Assembly (NCBI GenBank): GCA_964036045.1
Contig: OZ038401.1
Location: forward strand, 28,906,492 to 28,970,491
Source of the DNA: Eutreptiella sp. 'Long Island Sound 2002'
Taxonomy: Eukaryota; Euglenozoa; Euglenophyceae; Eutreptiales; Eutreptiaceae
DNA length: 64,000 nt
Direction of reading: 5' to 3'
A model generated the notes under the pieces. It was given only the letters and a program-made list of their open reading frames with translations, did no database searches and was not told where the DNA came from. Positions 32,801-42,174 of this stretch are shown piece by piece. The first letter of the stretch is position 1; each line of letters begins with the position of its first letter. The position numbers and the translations under genes were made by a program.

Positions 32801-34688
32801 GTGCCCGTGACCCATAGACATGCTGGAGTATGCTTCTGTGTCGAAGAAAGCCTGTTTGCTGTGACGGGATACAGTGGAGGAGTACATCCTCCAACTGGAT
32901 CAGGAGGATGTTGGTGAGCCACTTCTGCCTTGTTGTTTGCAGTGCGATCGGTCGGAGTGAGTCTGGTGTCTGCATCGCCTTTGTCTTGGGGATCATTGTC
33001 ACCACTCCCGAGGTCCATGTTTCTGGCATTTTGCCCACTTCAAGGAAGCGCTTCATTGAGTCATACATTTGCGGTTCGAAGATGCCCGAGAACCTTTTGA
33101 AGAATTTCGCCGAGAAACCATCCAATCCAGGAGAACTGTTGCTGTTCAGCCTCTTAAGGCCTTCATGAACTATGTCCAGGGATAGTTGCTTGAAAAGAAG
33201 TCGACCTGCCTTGCGCAGCCGCTGTTCCACTCCTAACGACTTCAGATAGGCCACACAATCTTCTTCAGTGGATCCCGTTGGGGTGGACACTTTGTCCCAA
33301 TGGTCCACCAGTGCTTTTGCCACCGCCTTTGCCCCCCGTATCGCCGAGCCTGTCCTGGATACCAGTTGTTGAAGTTTCTTTCGCTCTTGCAGCTCCCGCA
33401 TTAACCGATACAATTCGTTCCTTTGCATTCTCGGATCTCCTGAGGTTTCCCCGGTCGAGATCACCCCCTTGAGCTTGGACAGTGTTTCCATGCCCGTTCT
33501 GCCACGCTGAGCCTTTTCATACACCCCCACCAGGAGGGTGTAGGCTTTTGCTGCATCTGTTGCTGCAATCCCCGGTGATGATAAAAATTGGTAAACCGCT
33601 GGAGCGACTGAGTCTCTCGTGGAGCCACGCAGGAACCTCAGGGCTTGTAGCTCTACCGACTGCTTTCTGTTTTTGTGCTCCCTTTGATGATTGATCGCCT
33701 TCTTTTGGATGCAGCTCAGCGCCTCTTCCCACCATTGATCCCCTGTTGACTTGATAGACTTGAGAGTGGTCTCCAGATCTTCTATTGCCTCCAGGTCGTG
33801 AAGGATGGTCTCTGGGCAGTAGAATCTGGGGACCGTGTCCTCTGTGTCGAAAGACGGGGGTGTGAATTCAGCCAGGATCGCCTTGTGGTCTGAGTTGGCA
33901 GCAAACATGGGGTACACGCTGGTCGCCAGGCTCAGCAATTCGGATGTTGCGTGGATGCGGTCAATACGGCGTAGCCTCTGCGGGTCGGGTCGCTCTCCCT
34001 CCCGAGGGTAGCCGTATGTGAAGCCCGTCGGACACGATGCTTCCTTGTCCTTGATGTCCGTCAGAGTCGGACAGTGAATATCCACCCAGACATCCTGCAG
34101 ACCCGCTTTCGCCAAGGTCGTCACCTCCTGGTCTCTGGCACGTAAAGACGTGTCATGCTCAAACTCTGGGGGCGCGAAGGCGTCCCTGTGTTTTACAACT
34201 AAACTATTGTGATCAGCACATAAAATCAGGTTTGGTCCATGTAACTCCTTTGCGGTGTCTTTCCATTGCGACTGTCGACGCGTGTGCTTGTGGTGGAAGT
34301 GGACCACAACTATGGTGATCTCCAACGGACCACTCGACAGCGAGGCTTTCAGCGCCCTGGGAGACAAGAACTTCATGGATTGTAGTGTCCACTTGGATGT
34401 TTTCCACGCCAGTGCCACTCCTCCCCTTCCTTCTTCATGAAGTGGTCCGTCCAGGCCATACCCGTACTTTGACAAGCACTGCATGCCCGCTTGGCGATCC
34501 TCCACCGTGACGAAGTGGGGCTCTTGGATGGCGAAGAAGTCCACCTCCAGGGACCGCAGCATTGACCCTAGGGCCACTATGCGCTTCCGCTTACGCTTTC
34601 TCATGGTTACTTTTGTTTGAAACCCATTGATATTTTGGGACAATACTCTGAGCGTGCTACTCAGAGGGATGCTTGATGCCGACGTCAT
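29844..34688 (-). CDS. LINE ORF2: APE endonuclease, reverse transcriptase, zinc knuckle, RNase H
   Basis: One uninterrupted 1,614-aa frame. Residues about 12-275 form an APE endonuclease: LSQNINGF (Asn), FAIQEPHF (Glu), CADHNS, and NSDHKAILAEF at the end. Residues about 520-790 are the RT: MIPKTKAMQTPDSLRPIAL, ALSVDFRNAFPTM, AGTRQGDPLSPALF and MMYADDLIIF with YADD at 735-738. A CPLCSQ...H..VEC knuckle lies at 1145-1161. RNase H spans about 1340-1490 with D1346 (YTDGS), E1394 and D1415 (TDSQ), but the fourth carboxylate position is N1481 (GNEMAN). The Ser/Gly-rich tail ends in a basic RKKRRLRKRR. This is the enzyme for target-primed reverse transcription. The start overlaps the previous stop (ATGA), which suggests coupled translation. 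Looks functional; the clade is not assigned. Confidence 0.93.
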   Translation of the reverse strand: MTSASSIPLSSTLRVLSQNINGFQTKVTMRKRKRKRIVALGSMLRSLEVDFFAIQEPHFVTVEDRQAGMQCLSKYGYGLDGPLHEEGRGGVALAWKTSKWTLQSMKFLSPRALKASLSSGPLEITIVVVHFHHKHTRRQSQWKDTAKELHGPNLILCADHNSLVVKHRDAFAPPEFEHDTSLRARDQEVTTLAKAGLQDVWVDIHCPTLTDIKDKEASCPTGFTYGYPREGERPDPQRLRRIDRIHATSELLSLATSVYPMFAANSDHKAILAEFTPPSFDTEDTVPRFYCPETILHDLEAIEDLETTLKSIKSTGDQWWEEALSCIQKKAINHQREHKNRKQSVELQALRFLRGSTRDSVAPAVYQFLSSPGIAATDAAKAYTLLVGVYEKAQRGRTGMETLSKLKGVISTGETSGDPRMQRNELYRLMRELQERKKLQQLVSRTGSAIRGAKAVAKALVDHWDKVSTPTGSTEEDCVAYLKSLGVEQRLRKAGRLLFKQLSLDIVHEGLKRLNSNSSPGLDGFSAKFFKRFSGIFEPQMYDSMKRFLEVGKMPETWTSGVVTMIPKTKAMQTPDSLRPIALQTTRQKWLTNILLIQLEDVLLHCIPSQQTGFLRHRSILQHVYGSRALWDGLSEGAALSVDFRNAFPTMSHEMVSAALGLMCIPFLYIRLILHLLRAPYLYSVGKGYVPGVYHYPRAGTRQGDPLSPALFSPVASFVIFPLQDLGPALTVMMYADDLIIFFDGRANPQLLKRVWEVVSPFGQFSGLKVNLNKTAAIVRNCGGMEWARCFRDIGVDVKNFVKYLGVRLGNIRHQQDDQGWGLTIEQAFAPALQEAFRRARVVSTLQLSMNERAFMLTSWILPVVAWVSKAYYAPVSVIRQLKLVYHVSMGTNSWGITLPILSRPRTQGGLALPEPELFLMHQAAAPFVSLLGEPHKFPDKAVETFYAWATAIGFTPSKDNLPYIQLGMVRTADLTFLGWSAKAHSNIQRVAPQVAPPTKQDRLPLWHSVYFRNEFRCSYYNTKLIRQGVLTWGQFQALEDARLFNALPRTWKGVYNHGGRLLNKVPSKGGYDTPAVHTQNWTRAWLLQFYASQPGVRDPQTPEVWEQFAQAQLPPRAQDFARKALWHKLTVHARVYKRSGTDKCPLCSQKETVKHAMVECPMFKAAAAVIQHYYGQVRTENGTSTVRDMMESDDQEWLLKTNQGWAMWSARSAHWRYRCEVKAGASPVFTSYLTTWLRELCEWVGFYTGERREQWKGFQKSLEQLRDTGVQPRQGEVQVHGGLNAWWQTHTECFTQEKSADNHSWQRATEPRPKRPRQAGPGVLQGVQDLIAELVEKGYRIVYTDGSSKRLSHKDMRRAGGFGVFAAEDDQGPEVRFCGYVPTHHRQTNNGAELWAAVEALQGFWVPKLAILTDSQYLQLGATGRAQHWKSKGWTTSSGKLQVHVPVWEILLREMATPGREVRWEHVPAHVNVQGNEMANGLAMEGMCSSPLWSQHAAPTSPSGSDSTVGLRGGSGSESEGTRALWSSLGMVPIDSDEPTGEASGEPAPREMGPYSSSSTESEEMRTGHTNQGVLSSALSAADTLSFSTDVSDTRRQRKKRRLRKRRNSGQGR

Positions 34689-35359
34689 CGTGTTGCTCCA
34701 TTAGATGACGAGGCCTCATCTTCCTTCAAGTCCCGCTTGCGTTTGAGGGAGCTGATGACCTTGTCGACTTGGTCATCCAACTCCATGGCCTTGGCCATTT
34801 CTCCGGCCGTGATTAGGCCTTGCCTGCGTGTCTTCGAGTCGTCTGTGTTTCTGGGCCGATCTGTGATTCGCCTTTTCCGCGCCTCGTAATCCGCTTCGGA
34901 GATCACAAACATCGGAGGCATCCCAGAATCTGACAGGTAGACCTTTCCAATCAGCTGTGTCACACTTTCCCCGGTCAATCGCCATGTAGCCGTGCGCATC
35001 TCCCCAACACTCCATCTGACGCGGTCTGCGATGTACCGGCAGTGCACTGAGGGAGCAAGGGCTTCGGTCAAGTCTGAAAGGTACCACCACGGTGCCACAT
35101 CCAGAATGTACACTGTGCCCACAAGGTCCTTTTTCCATGTCGAGGGGACTGTGGGCTTAGAGATGATATCCCTATCGAGGAACTGTCCTGTCCTCAAGTC
35201 CTTGAAGACGGCCCCGATGGCAGCCACCAGTTCACGATACCTCGTCTTCAACAGTGAGTGCCCAGTTTCCGTGAGACCCAGCAGTAGTTTGCTAGGCCCC
35301 AGCACGTGGATTTTCACCGGCGATTGTGCCTGCAGAACGCCCGGGATCGTCCAAAACAT
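34685..35359 (-). CDS. LINE accessory ORF (224 aa), overlaps ORF2 start
   Basis: ATG at 35359 lies 9 bp after the stop of the preceding ORF, and its TGA overlaps the ORF2 ATG as ATGA. Content: an N-terminal half with VKIHVLGPSKLLLGL and YRELVAAIGAVFKDL, a middle with tryptophans (WWYLSDL, WSVGEMRTATWRL), and a charged helical C-terminus ending in KRKRDLKEDE. No known domain recognised; no CCHC knuckle. Probably a nucleic-acid-binding structural protein split from ORF1. Its spacing argues for translation by termination-reinitiation from a polycistronic LINE RNA. Confidence 0.7.
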   Translation of the reverse strand: MFWTIPGVLQAQSPVKIHVLGPSKLLLGLTETGHSLLKTRYRELVAAIGAVFKDLRTGQFLDRDIISKPTVPSTWKKDLVGTVYILDVAPWWYLSDLTEALAPSVHCRYIADRVRWSVGEMRTATWRLTGESVTQLIGKVYLSDSGMPPMFVISEADYEARKRRITDRPRNTDDSKTRRQGLITAGEMAKAMELDDQVDKVISSLKRKRDLKEDEASSSNGATR

Positions 35360-35368
35360 CGCGAGAAC

Positions 35369-36273
35369 TCAGGCATACAGCATGGGAGACCATGTTTCCT
35401 TGTGCGTCTTCTTGATCCACACCTCATAGACGGCAGCCATGTTGGTCAGGTTGGCACCACGGTACCATTCCACTGGCTGGATCTGGAACCTTGGCTTGGA
35501 TCCGAACTGTGATACCACAGTATTCACCTGTTCCTCATTCAACTCCGTGAAGAACAGCTTTGAGTTCCGTGGGTCTGTCCCTAGGAGGAGATGGACTTCA
35601 TCAGAGTTCAAGCCAATAGACCCCAACAGCCCGTTGATTAGGTCATTGTGAACCTGCACAGCGTATTGGTTATCCCGCACGTCTGGCTCGTGGAACACCA
35701 CCTTGTCAACTTCTGCCCCAGGCGTCATAAGCCGCAGTAGCTTATACGTTGGGGGCGGAGATAGGCTTCTGGAATCCCTTGTGCTGCTTGCAATCCAGAC
35801 ATCAAACCGATCATGTGTGCGCATGTGCATGAGGGACCTGTCCGCTTCTCGCGGCCGAAAGGCAAGTTCGAGTTGAGGGCAAGTGCCCGATTGAGGAATG
35901 AAGACCTGCCATCATCATCGCTGACAGGTTCAAGCAGGATTGCAACAAAACGGCCTAGCATGGGCAAATCAGCAAGTAGTCTCTGAATTGCATGTTGGAC
36001 TTTGTCATATTCAGTCATTTCCCCAACGAGCACAACATTGGGGCGACTGCCGTAAAGGACGGCAGCAAGTTTTTCAGACGAGTCGCAGTCCTTGAAGAGG
36101 TCGTACGACAGGGAGGCAGCCTCTGGAACTCCACTCTTCAGTACCACTTCGTCTTGAATGATATAGTCGGCGTCATCGATGGCTGCCAAACACGCCAATT
36201 GACCGGCGTCAGCAGGAACGATGACCTCGTCGCCTGGCGTGGCCAGACGGGCCAGGGTGTCCCGGACACTCAT
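35369..36273 (-). CDS. LINE ORF1, interrupted by one frameshift
   Basis: Frame 1 opens at ATG 36273 and is open to 35725. It includes DEVIVPADAGQL, AAVLYGSRPNVVLVGEMTEYD and a LAILL-like helix. Frame 2 is open from before 35,830 to 35369 and ends in YEVWIKKTHKETWSPMLYA. Around 35,880 the second frame gives a convincing continuation (LELAFRPREADRSL) while the first turns atypical, so one ORF of about 300 aa is likely, broken by a single indel near 35,870-35,890. A programmed frameshift is the alternative. NVVLVGEMTEYDKV resembles a segment of PilT/GspE-type ATPase domains, but no Walker A is seen, so I leave the function open. Confidence 0.55.
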
Positions 36274-36429
36274 GCGGTCAGGGGACAAGGAGGTGGCGTC
36301 GGCGACAGTTTGTCAAGGCCCAGCGGCCCGGGCAAGCATGGACAAAAAGACACCGAAAAAAATAGACACTCAGAAAGTAGATAGATACTCAGGGGGGGGG
36401 GGGGGTGCATGGAGGGGCAGCGACGCCGC

Positions 36430-38860
36430 TTGCGGCCCTCATCCCCGGTTCCGTCTCGGTCTCGGGGCCGAACGACCCCGTTGGGACCCGCCAAGAGGTT
36501 CCCGCTACGAAGGCGGTGGGCAATCGCGTTGCTCTTGTCCAAATGATGGGAACGAACGAGACTCCCTACATATGGCTGCCGGTTGGCCTCGGACCATTCG
36601 CGGCTGAATTGCTTATCTGAGTCCCCCCCGTGCCGTTCAAGGACGGGGGCCGCCTCAGGCCGCATGCCCACTATGGCCCAGCCCCCTTCCTCCGTGTGGC
36701 AAAGTTGCCCCTCATCCTTGATGTGCGAGACACGGACGTCCCCAAAGGCCTTTTTAAGGACAATGCCCATCTTCCCGGGGACAATGGGAAGATGGGCTCC
36801 GGGGGCGTCACGCGGGTTGATCCGCCACTTGACCATGACGGCCACGGAGTAGGTGTCGTAGTCCGCGCCGCCCTTGCCCTTCCCGGGAGGTTTGTTACTC
36901 CCGCTGGCCTGGTTGGACCTACTGGGCCGCCGCCACTCGGGCCGCCCCGTCAGACTCAAGCACGTGGGGTGCCGGGTCGTGAGCGGCGGGAGGCGCCTGC
37001 TGGCGCTCCTGGACGAACTGTCCGAGAAGCCGGTCCAGTTCGGGCCGCGAGGGCAGGAGATTTCCCAAGGCCGTGTATTGGCTCAGCAGATTACTCTACG
37101 GAAACTCCGGAGGGAGGTCCGACATAGTGGCCAAGTACAGGTGGAGCTTGTGGGCCTCTTCAGATTGCCCCTCTTGGGGTACCTCGTTGAGGTGCACCAA
37201 CAACGAGCGATGACCCTCCTGTCGAGGGGGTGGCGGTGGCAGTGGCCTGGTCGGGCGCGGAGGATGCCCCGTCCCCACCGGAGATTCTCCCGGCAGCACC
37301 GTCGCCATGGTGGTGGCTGGGCGTGGGAGCCGACGTTGTGGCCACCTGTGTATCACCCGGCACGTGGGCCGGGCCTGAGGGCCGGGAAACCGTGGGCGCC
37401 CCGCGCCCGGGCCCATGCCCCACGGCCTCCGTGGGGAACCAGAGAACGGGCTGTGCCGTGATCCGCATGCGCCGCGAGAGGGCCTCCAGAGAGGGTGGGG
37501 GGTCCACAGGGAGGACCGCGGCGCAGACCAGGATTGCGGAAATTTCCCGGAAGTTGGGGTTGGCCGTAGAGGGTGGCCTGTACCCCTCATGGACCCACCC
37601 CCATTAGAGCCTGCTCCACCGTGGGCTGGGAGATCCGCTCGTCTTACACCATCTGGGCGGCCTCGAGGATGGCGGGGAGGTGCCGGTTAAGGCGCTCGTC
37701 CACCACCCTGGCCACGTCACGCGTGGCACGCTAGGCGTCGGCGAGCTGCCGACGCAAGCGGCTGCCATTCTCCTTGAGGGACCTCGTGCGGGACCGCTGC
37801 CGCACCAGTCCCCCGCTAACCGTTGCATGGTTGCAACACATGGCGGAAAGGTCGTTCTCCGCTTGGCAGAGATCCGCCTGAGCCCGCATCACCTCCTGAA
37901 GGTGGCGCTCCTGCTCGGACGTCAAGGCCTCGCAGGTGACCTGTGCGTCCTCCAGGTCGCAGGTTCCAGGTCCTGAATGCGGCGGCTATCCCAGTGGGTC
38001 GCCGTGCCCCGGCCCCCCTCTGCTAGGGCCCGGCCCCCGGTATCCGGGCCCCCCGGCGGTGATATTCCCCGGGGTTCCAGCGGGGGAGACGCGCCGGGGC
38101 TGTCCGAACGGCAGCGCGTGGGGCAGGTGGGGCTGTCGATCTCCGTCGATCCGCGCCACCCCCCCCCCCCTTCGAGGGTGCTGGCCGGAGGGGTATCCCT
38201 GCTGGGGCCCGCGGTTGTGGGCCCTCCTGGGGCGTACGCGGCACCGTGTGTACCGGTCCCCAAGAGGGGAGCGTGCGGTGCCCCTGTGGTGCCCAGGACA
38301 ACTGTTGCCCTGGCCTGGTCCGGACGGGCGGGGAGGCTCGGGGTGGCCTCCATGCCGGCCCGTGCGCCTTGGGTGCCAGCCCTGCTAGCCGTCTAGGGGA
38401 TTGCAGGCAGGGGAACACTCCCCTGCTCGGGCACCCCGGGGCCTGGGATCACCACCGGGATGGGAGAGTCCTCCAGAGGTCCCCCAATCGGGGTGTCCGC
38501 GTCATATTCATAGATGGAGCTGGCCCCAAATTGGATAGTGCGGTTGACCCCCAAAGGATTGGAGGGGAAACCCCCCAGCGGGGTCTTGTCCTGAGGAGGG
38601 ATTGAGCTTCCCCCCCCCTCCCCCGAGAAGGAGAGGGCCAGTGCGGCTAGAGGGAGTCTCCAAGGGTCGCCAAGGATCCGTTACCGCGGGGTCCACCCCG
38701 TCCACGTTGACGAAGGTTTGCGTGGGGTCTTCGTCCTCCTCGGCGTCCGTGTCCACCACCAGCGGGACGTCACCGCCTGCAGGGCCGGTGTGGTTCCCCG
38801 TGATCCCGCCTCCCCCCGCCTGGGAGGAGACACGCGTCCAGGACATCGCGGCAGGGATGG
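36430..38860 (-). pseudogene. Gag-like ORF (5-prime half of the old LINE?), frameshifted
   Basis: From ATG 38846 the frame is acidic (VDTDAEEDEDPTQTF) and then Pro/Gly-rich. Near 37,925-37,640 a coiled-coil-like stretch follows (SEQERHLQEVMRAQADL, then VVDERLNRHLPAILEAAQ) with two in-frame stops. A final frame (36,959-36,270) has a globular segment including WRINPRDAPGAHLPIVPG and a basic end (GRKRRRC). This order (acidic/Pro-rich, coiled coil, globular, basic) suits a retroelement ORF1. GC-rich composition and the basic end resemble the fragment resuming at 27,994, which supports splitting by the young LINE. Confidence 0.45.
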
Positions 38861-38959
38861 ATCTAATTGGGGGGGTGGGTGTCCCTCGCCCCCCCCCCCC
38901 TCTTGTGACGAGGCGTCACGATACGCGTCACAAAAAAACCCGGTCACAGATTGAGCCGC

Positions 38960-39560
38960 GCAGGGTACCAGGAGGCAAGCAGGACAACCCTTGCAGAGAG
39001 GCATTCAATGCAAACCATTGCATACGGCAACAAACAGTTTTTTTTTGTTTCTTGGTAGTCCACCAGGGTTCTTATTCACTGTCACTGTGCAGCAGGGTTC
39101 TCATTCACTGTCACTGTCACTGTCAGTACCACTTTCCTTGTCACTGACAGTGAGGGCGCTTCAGCTGGAGGCATCTGTGGAAATGCTTCCAAAAGAGGAC
39201 AGGGAGCTTTTTTGTCGACATGCCACGGCAGAAACACACGGCGGATCACACTGACATTCCACTTTCTTTCGACCCATGACAGAACTGTGACAAAGGCTGT
39301 TGGAAGGATGCAGCAGACGAATCGTCACTCTTCAGAGCCTACAGAGAACACAGTGCCAGTTGACACCGCGTCTCATCTCTATGCTGCGCATGCAATGGAT
39401 GGATGAATGTCACAGAAAACAGCAAGGTCAGAAGCAAGGTCAGAAGCACAGACACGACTATTCAGCAACCTGCCCACATGCCCTCAGAAAATACCACTGG
39501 CCATTTTCAGAAAAGCTATTTTCCCACTATGGCCTATTGTATTTTTTGTGACATCTCACA
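38960..39560. other. Unique-looking spacer between two retroelements
   Basis: AT-richer, low-copy-looking DNA with CACTGT repeats (about 39,077-39,150) and a short tandem AGCAAGGTCAGA (39,420-39,447). No gene. Ends at a C-run with CCCACCCC. Confidence 0.6.
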
Positions 39561-39569
39561 ATTCACTAC

Positions 39570-42174
39570 CCCCCCCCCCCCCACCCCCACCCCCTGAGTG
39601 GCGCACAAATTAGATCCATCCCAGGGGGGCTTCGCTGCCCCGATTCGCGAGCAATGCCAAAACGGGGGCCGAGGCCCAAGAGGGCGTGATATCGCCCAGT
39701 AACTCCCCCATAGCCTCTACCGTGGCACCCGGTAGGGTGGAGGCCTCGAAAGCACCCCGTAGGACTTCCAAAGGCCAATCACGTATATGCGGCAACCCCT
39801 TTGGTAATGGGGTGACCGGCACCCCCGCGCTAGCGCCGCCCACTTGACCACCGTAGGCTGTTTGGGCAAAGCCCAGAGGAGCCGTACTTGATCCTTGGCC
39901 CCCAAGCGTCCCTAGTCGGCTTGGTAGCCGGGGGAGAGACACGGGGCTATGGGACAAAGTACCGTGTTGATCGTGCTTTGATGGACTTGTGGCGCACTGG
40001 CTGACTCAGCCGGGGTTTCGTCCACCTTCATCATCCGCGCCAGGTGCTTCCGTAGCCTGAGGGTGTCGAAAGGGGCGCACCCCGAAATGACCCTGCGGGC
40101 CAGGTCAGCGTGGCGCGGATGCATGGTACTCCCCAGATACTCAACTAGGGGTCCCCTGGCGGCCACCATAAGGGGAACGTCTTGGGAGACAAATGTCTGC
40201 GCGTCGTACGATCATTTGACCGTCGCAGTGAGGCATAATCCGCGAGGGGTCATGATGACCCCCATGGAGGTGATAGCGGTGATCACCCCCAACCGCCGGG
40301 CCCAACGGAGGGCATCCAGTACCTCCTCCAGCCGCCCTCGGGCGACCTCAAGAAGAGCATCCGTGGCGGCCTGGAGCAATGCCTTGTCGTTGGCCACAGA
40401 CCAGCTGACCCGCAGGCGCTGGTGCGCCAGCGACTGCCCCTGCTGGATAGCGTCTAGCAACGGGGACTCCCTAAATTCGGGGGACATCCTCGATGTAGTG
40501 TATGACCTGAACTGTCCTTGCCGGGACCTTCGCAAGGGTGCGCTGCTGCATCTCGGCCGCAAATGACGGGGCTGTGTGTCCCGCCAAACGTGAGCGACCG
40601 GAAGCCATAGACCCTACGTGCTGCTACCACGCGCACGGAGTGGTGGTCCCATGCTGGGAGCTTGGAGCTCCAAAACATGTTGCTCACATGGATTTTACTC
40701 ATCCACATCTGGCAACGGTCCCAGGCGCATCGTTGAAAGTCGGCGGTTAATTGCTCCAGGGTGGGCATCCGTAGTCGGCGGTGTGGGGGCTTGCATAGGT
40801 CGTTGATGGGCACCATGTCCACAATGAGTGATCCCTTCGTATCACACTTGGGCTTGGTAAAGCCCGTGGCATTAGGCTGTGCGCCAAGCACCGCCGCCTC
40901 AAGGAGGCCGTCTTCCACAAGGTGGTCCAGCGTGGCGGGGAGCTTCTTGTCCCTATTCTGTGGCGGTACGGGGGCCGATTTGCATGCCTGCCGCCAGTTA
41001 AGGGGTACATGCTTGCTCCAGATGTCTAGGGGAATCGGGACGGTTCCCGTCTATCCCAGCCCTCGGGCTACCAGCTGGACAGTCAGCTTCCTCAGTAGTG
41101 GGCTGCCATCCTGGCGTAGTTTCGGTCTTATGGCTCCCGTGGTGGGCACGTCCTAAGGCTGGACGTTCCCCGAGTCGATGAGTCGCAGAGCCGTGTAAAA
41201 CCGTTCTGCCGCGTGCACGCGCTTTTCCCGGGTCCAGCTCAGGCTCATATTAGCCTTCCCCGGTCCCGCAGTAGGGTCGTGAGGGCCTTGAGACTTCCCT
41301 GCTTGGAGGCCAGCCTTTGGGCCACGGTGTCGATCAAGTCCAGCACCAAATGCTTGTTTAGCGTTGTCTCACTGCACACATGACAATGGCATTGATTGCG
41401 ATGCCCTGAACTCTCCCCCACGTGGAGCCTCGGTGACCGCATATCCGCAGTGTGGGGCAGTGTTGTAGTCTTGCCTCTGAGGGGCACTGCAAGGGGTGGC
41501 CAGGTGGCCGGGTCCTCTGGGTCGGGTTGCGGGCTGCCCTGGGGGTCCTTGAAGATCCCACTTGCCCAAAACTCGGAGTCAGGCCAAACGTCTTGCGCTT
41601 CGTGATCTAGAGCCTTTAGTAGAGCAGGAGTTAGTGGAGCCGCCGGTCGTCGAGCTAGCAGATTCGGTTTCTTCCGTCTTCTCCGCCGTCTCTTCTGTAG
41701 ACGATTGGTCGTCACCGGCTTCCATATCAGCGCCTTCTGTGCACCTCCTTGGAGGCTGCCGGTTCGGCTTGCTCTGAATCTGGTCTGGGGGCTTGGCTCC
41801 ATCGGGCAGCCCGGAGGGTTCCCCGGGGGAGTGGGCCTGCTCACGGCGCTGCCCGGGCTCCGTTTGGAGCGCCTGCTCCTAGGTAGGTTCTCCAACAGGT
41901 TGGTCGCTGACCGGTCCATCTGTGGATGCGCCCATGTCTCGCATGAGAGGTCCTGTCAGGTGGCGGCGTCTGCAGTGTCTGGTGCGCCTCGGTCTCGTTC
42001 GGATGAGGCCGTTGGCCGTACCGCATTTTCCAATGCTGCTGCTTCCTCCATGGCGTCCACTCCCTCCTCATATGTGTCGCTGTCATCGGCCTCGACAACA
42101 GGGGTTGAGCGTACGAGGTGACAGTTGGAGGTTCCCGGCTCCCCAGGGAAGGCCAGGTCGATTGGGTGGCTCAT
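39570..42174 (-). pseudogene. Decayed retroelement with an LTR/DIRS-like reverse transcriptase
   Basis: ATG at 42174 begins an acidic ORF. One in-frame stop separates it from a second start at 41919, and the frame then runs to 41,245 with basic RKRRRRRRKK and a Cys/His cluster (HRNQCHCHVC). After a frameshift the RT follows: FTKPKCDTKGSLIVDMV, PINDLC, LRMPTLEQL, MWMSKIHVSNMFWSSKLP, VYGFRSLTFGGTHSPVIC, and then in another frame VIHYIEDV at the YxDD position. The catalytic Asp pair has become Glu-Asp. This pattern (IvDmv-iNd, sKi-vS-mFw, FG--SP) differs from the LINE RTs and resembles LTR or DIRS-type enzymes; I cannot assign the class. Stops and shifts make it inactive. Confidence 0.6.

Larger units (their letters stand above)
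28986..36400 (-). mobile_element. Young, nearly intact multi-ORF LINE
   Basis: A minus-strand array of tightly packed ORFs: ORF1 (36,273-35,369, one frameshift), a 224-aa ORF, the endonuclease-RT-RNase H ORF2, then a 213-aa ORF after a short repeat-bearing gap. The long unbroken ORF2 and ATGA coupling indicate recent activity. It lies between two GC-rich blocks that look like halves of an older element. I could not define target-site duplications. Confidence 0.78.
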
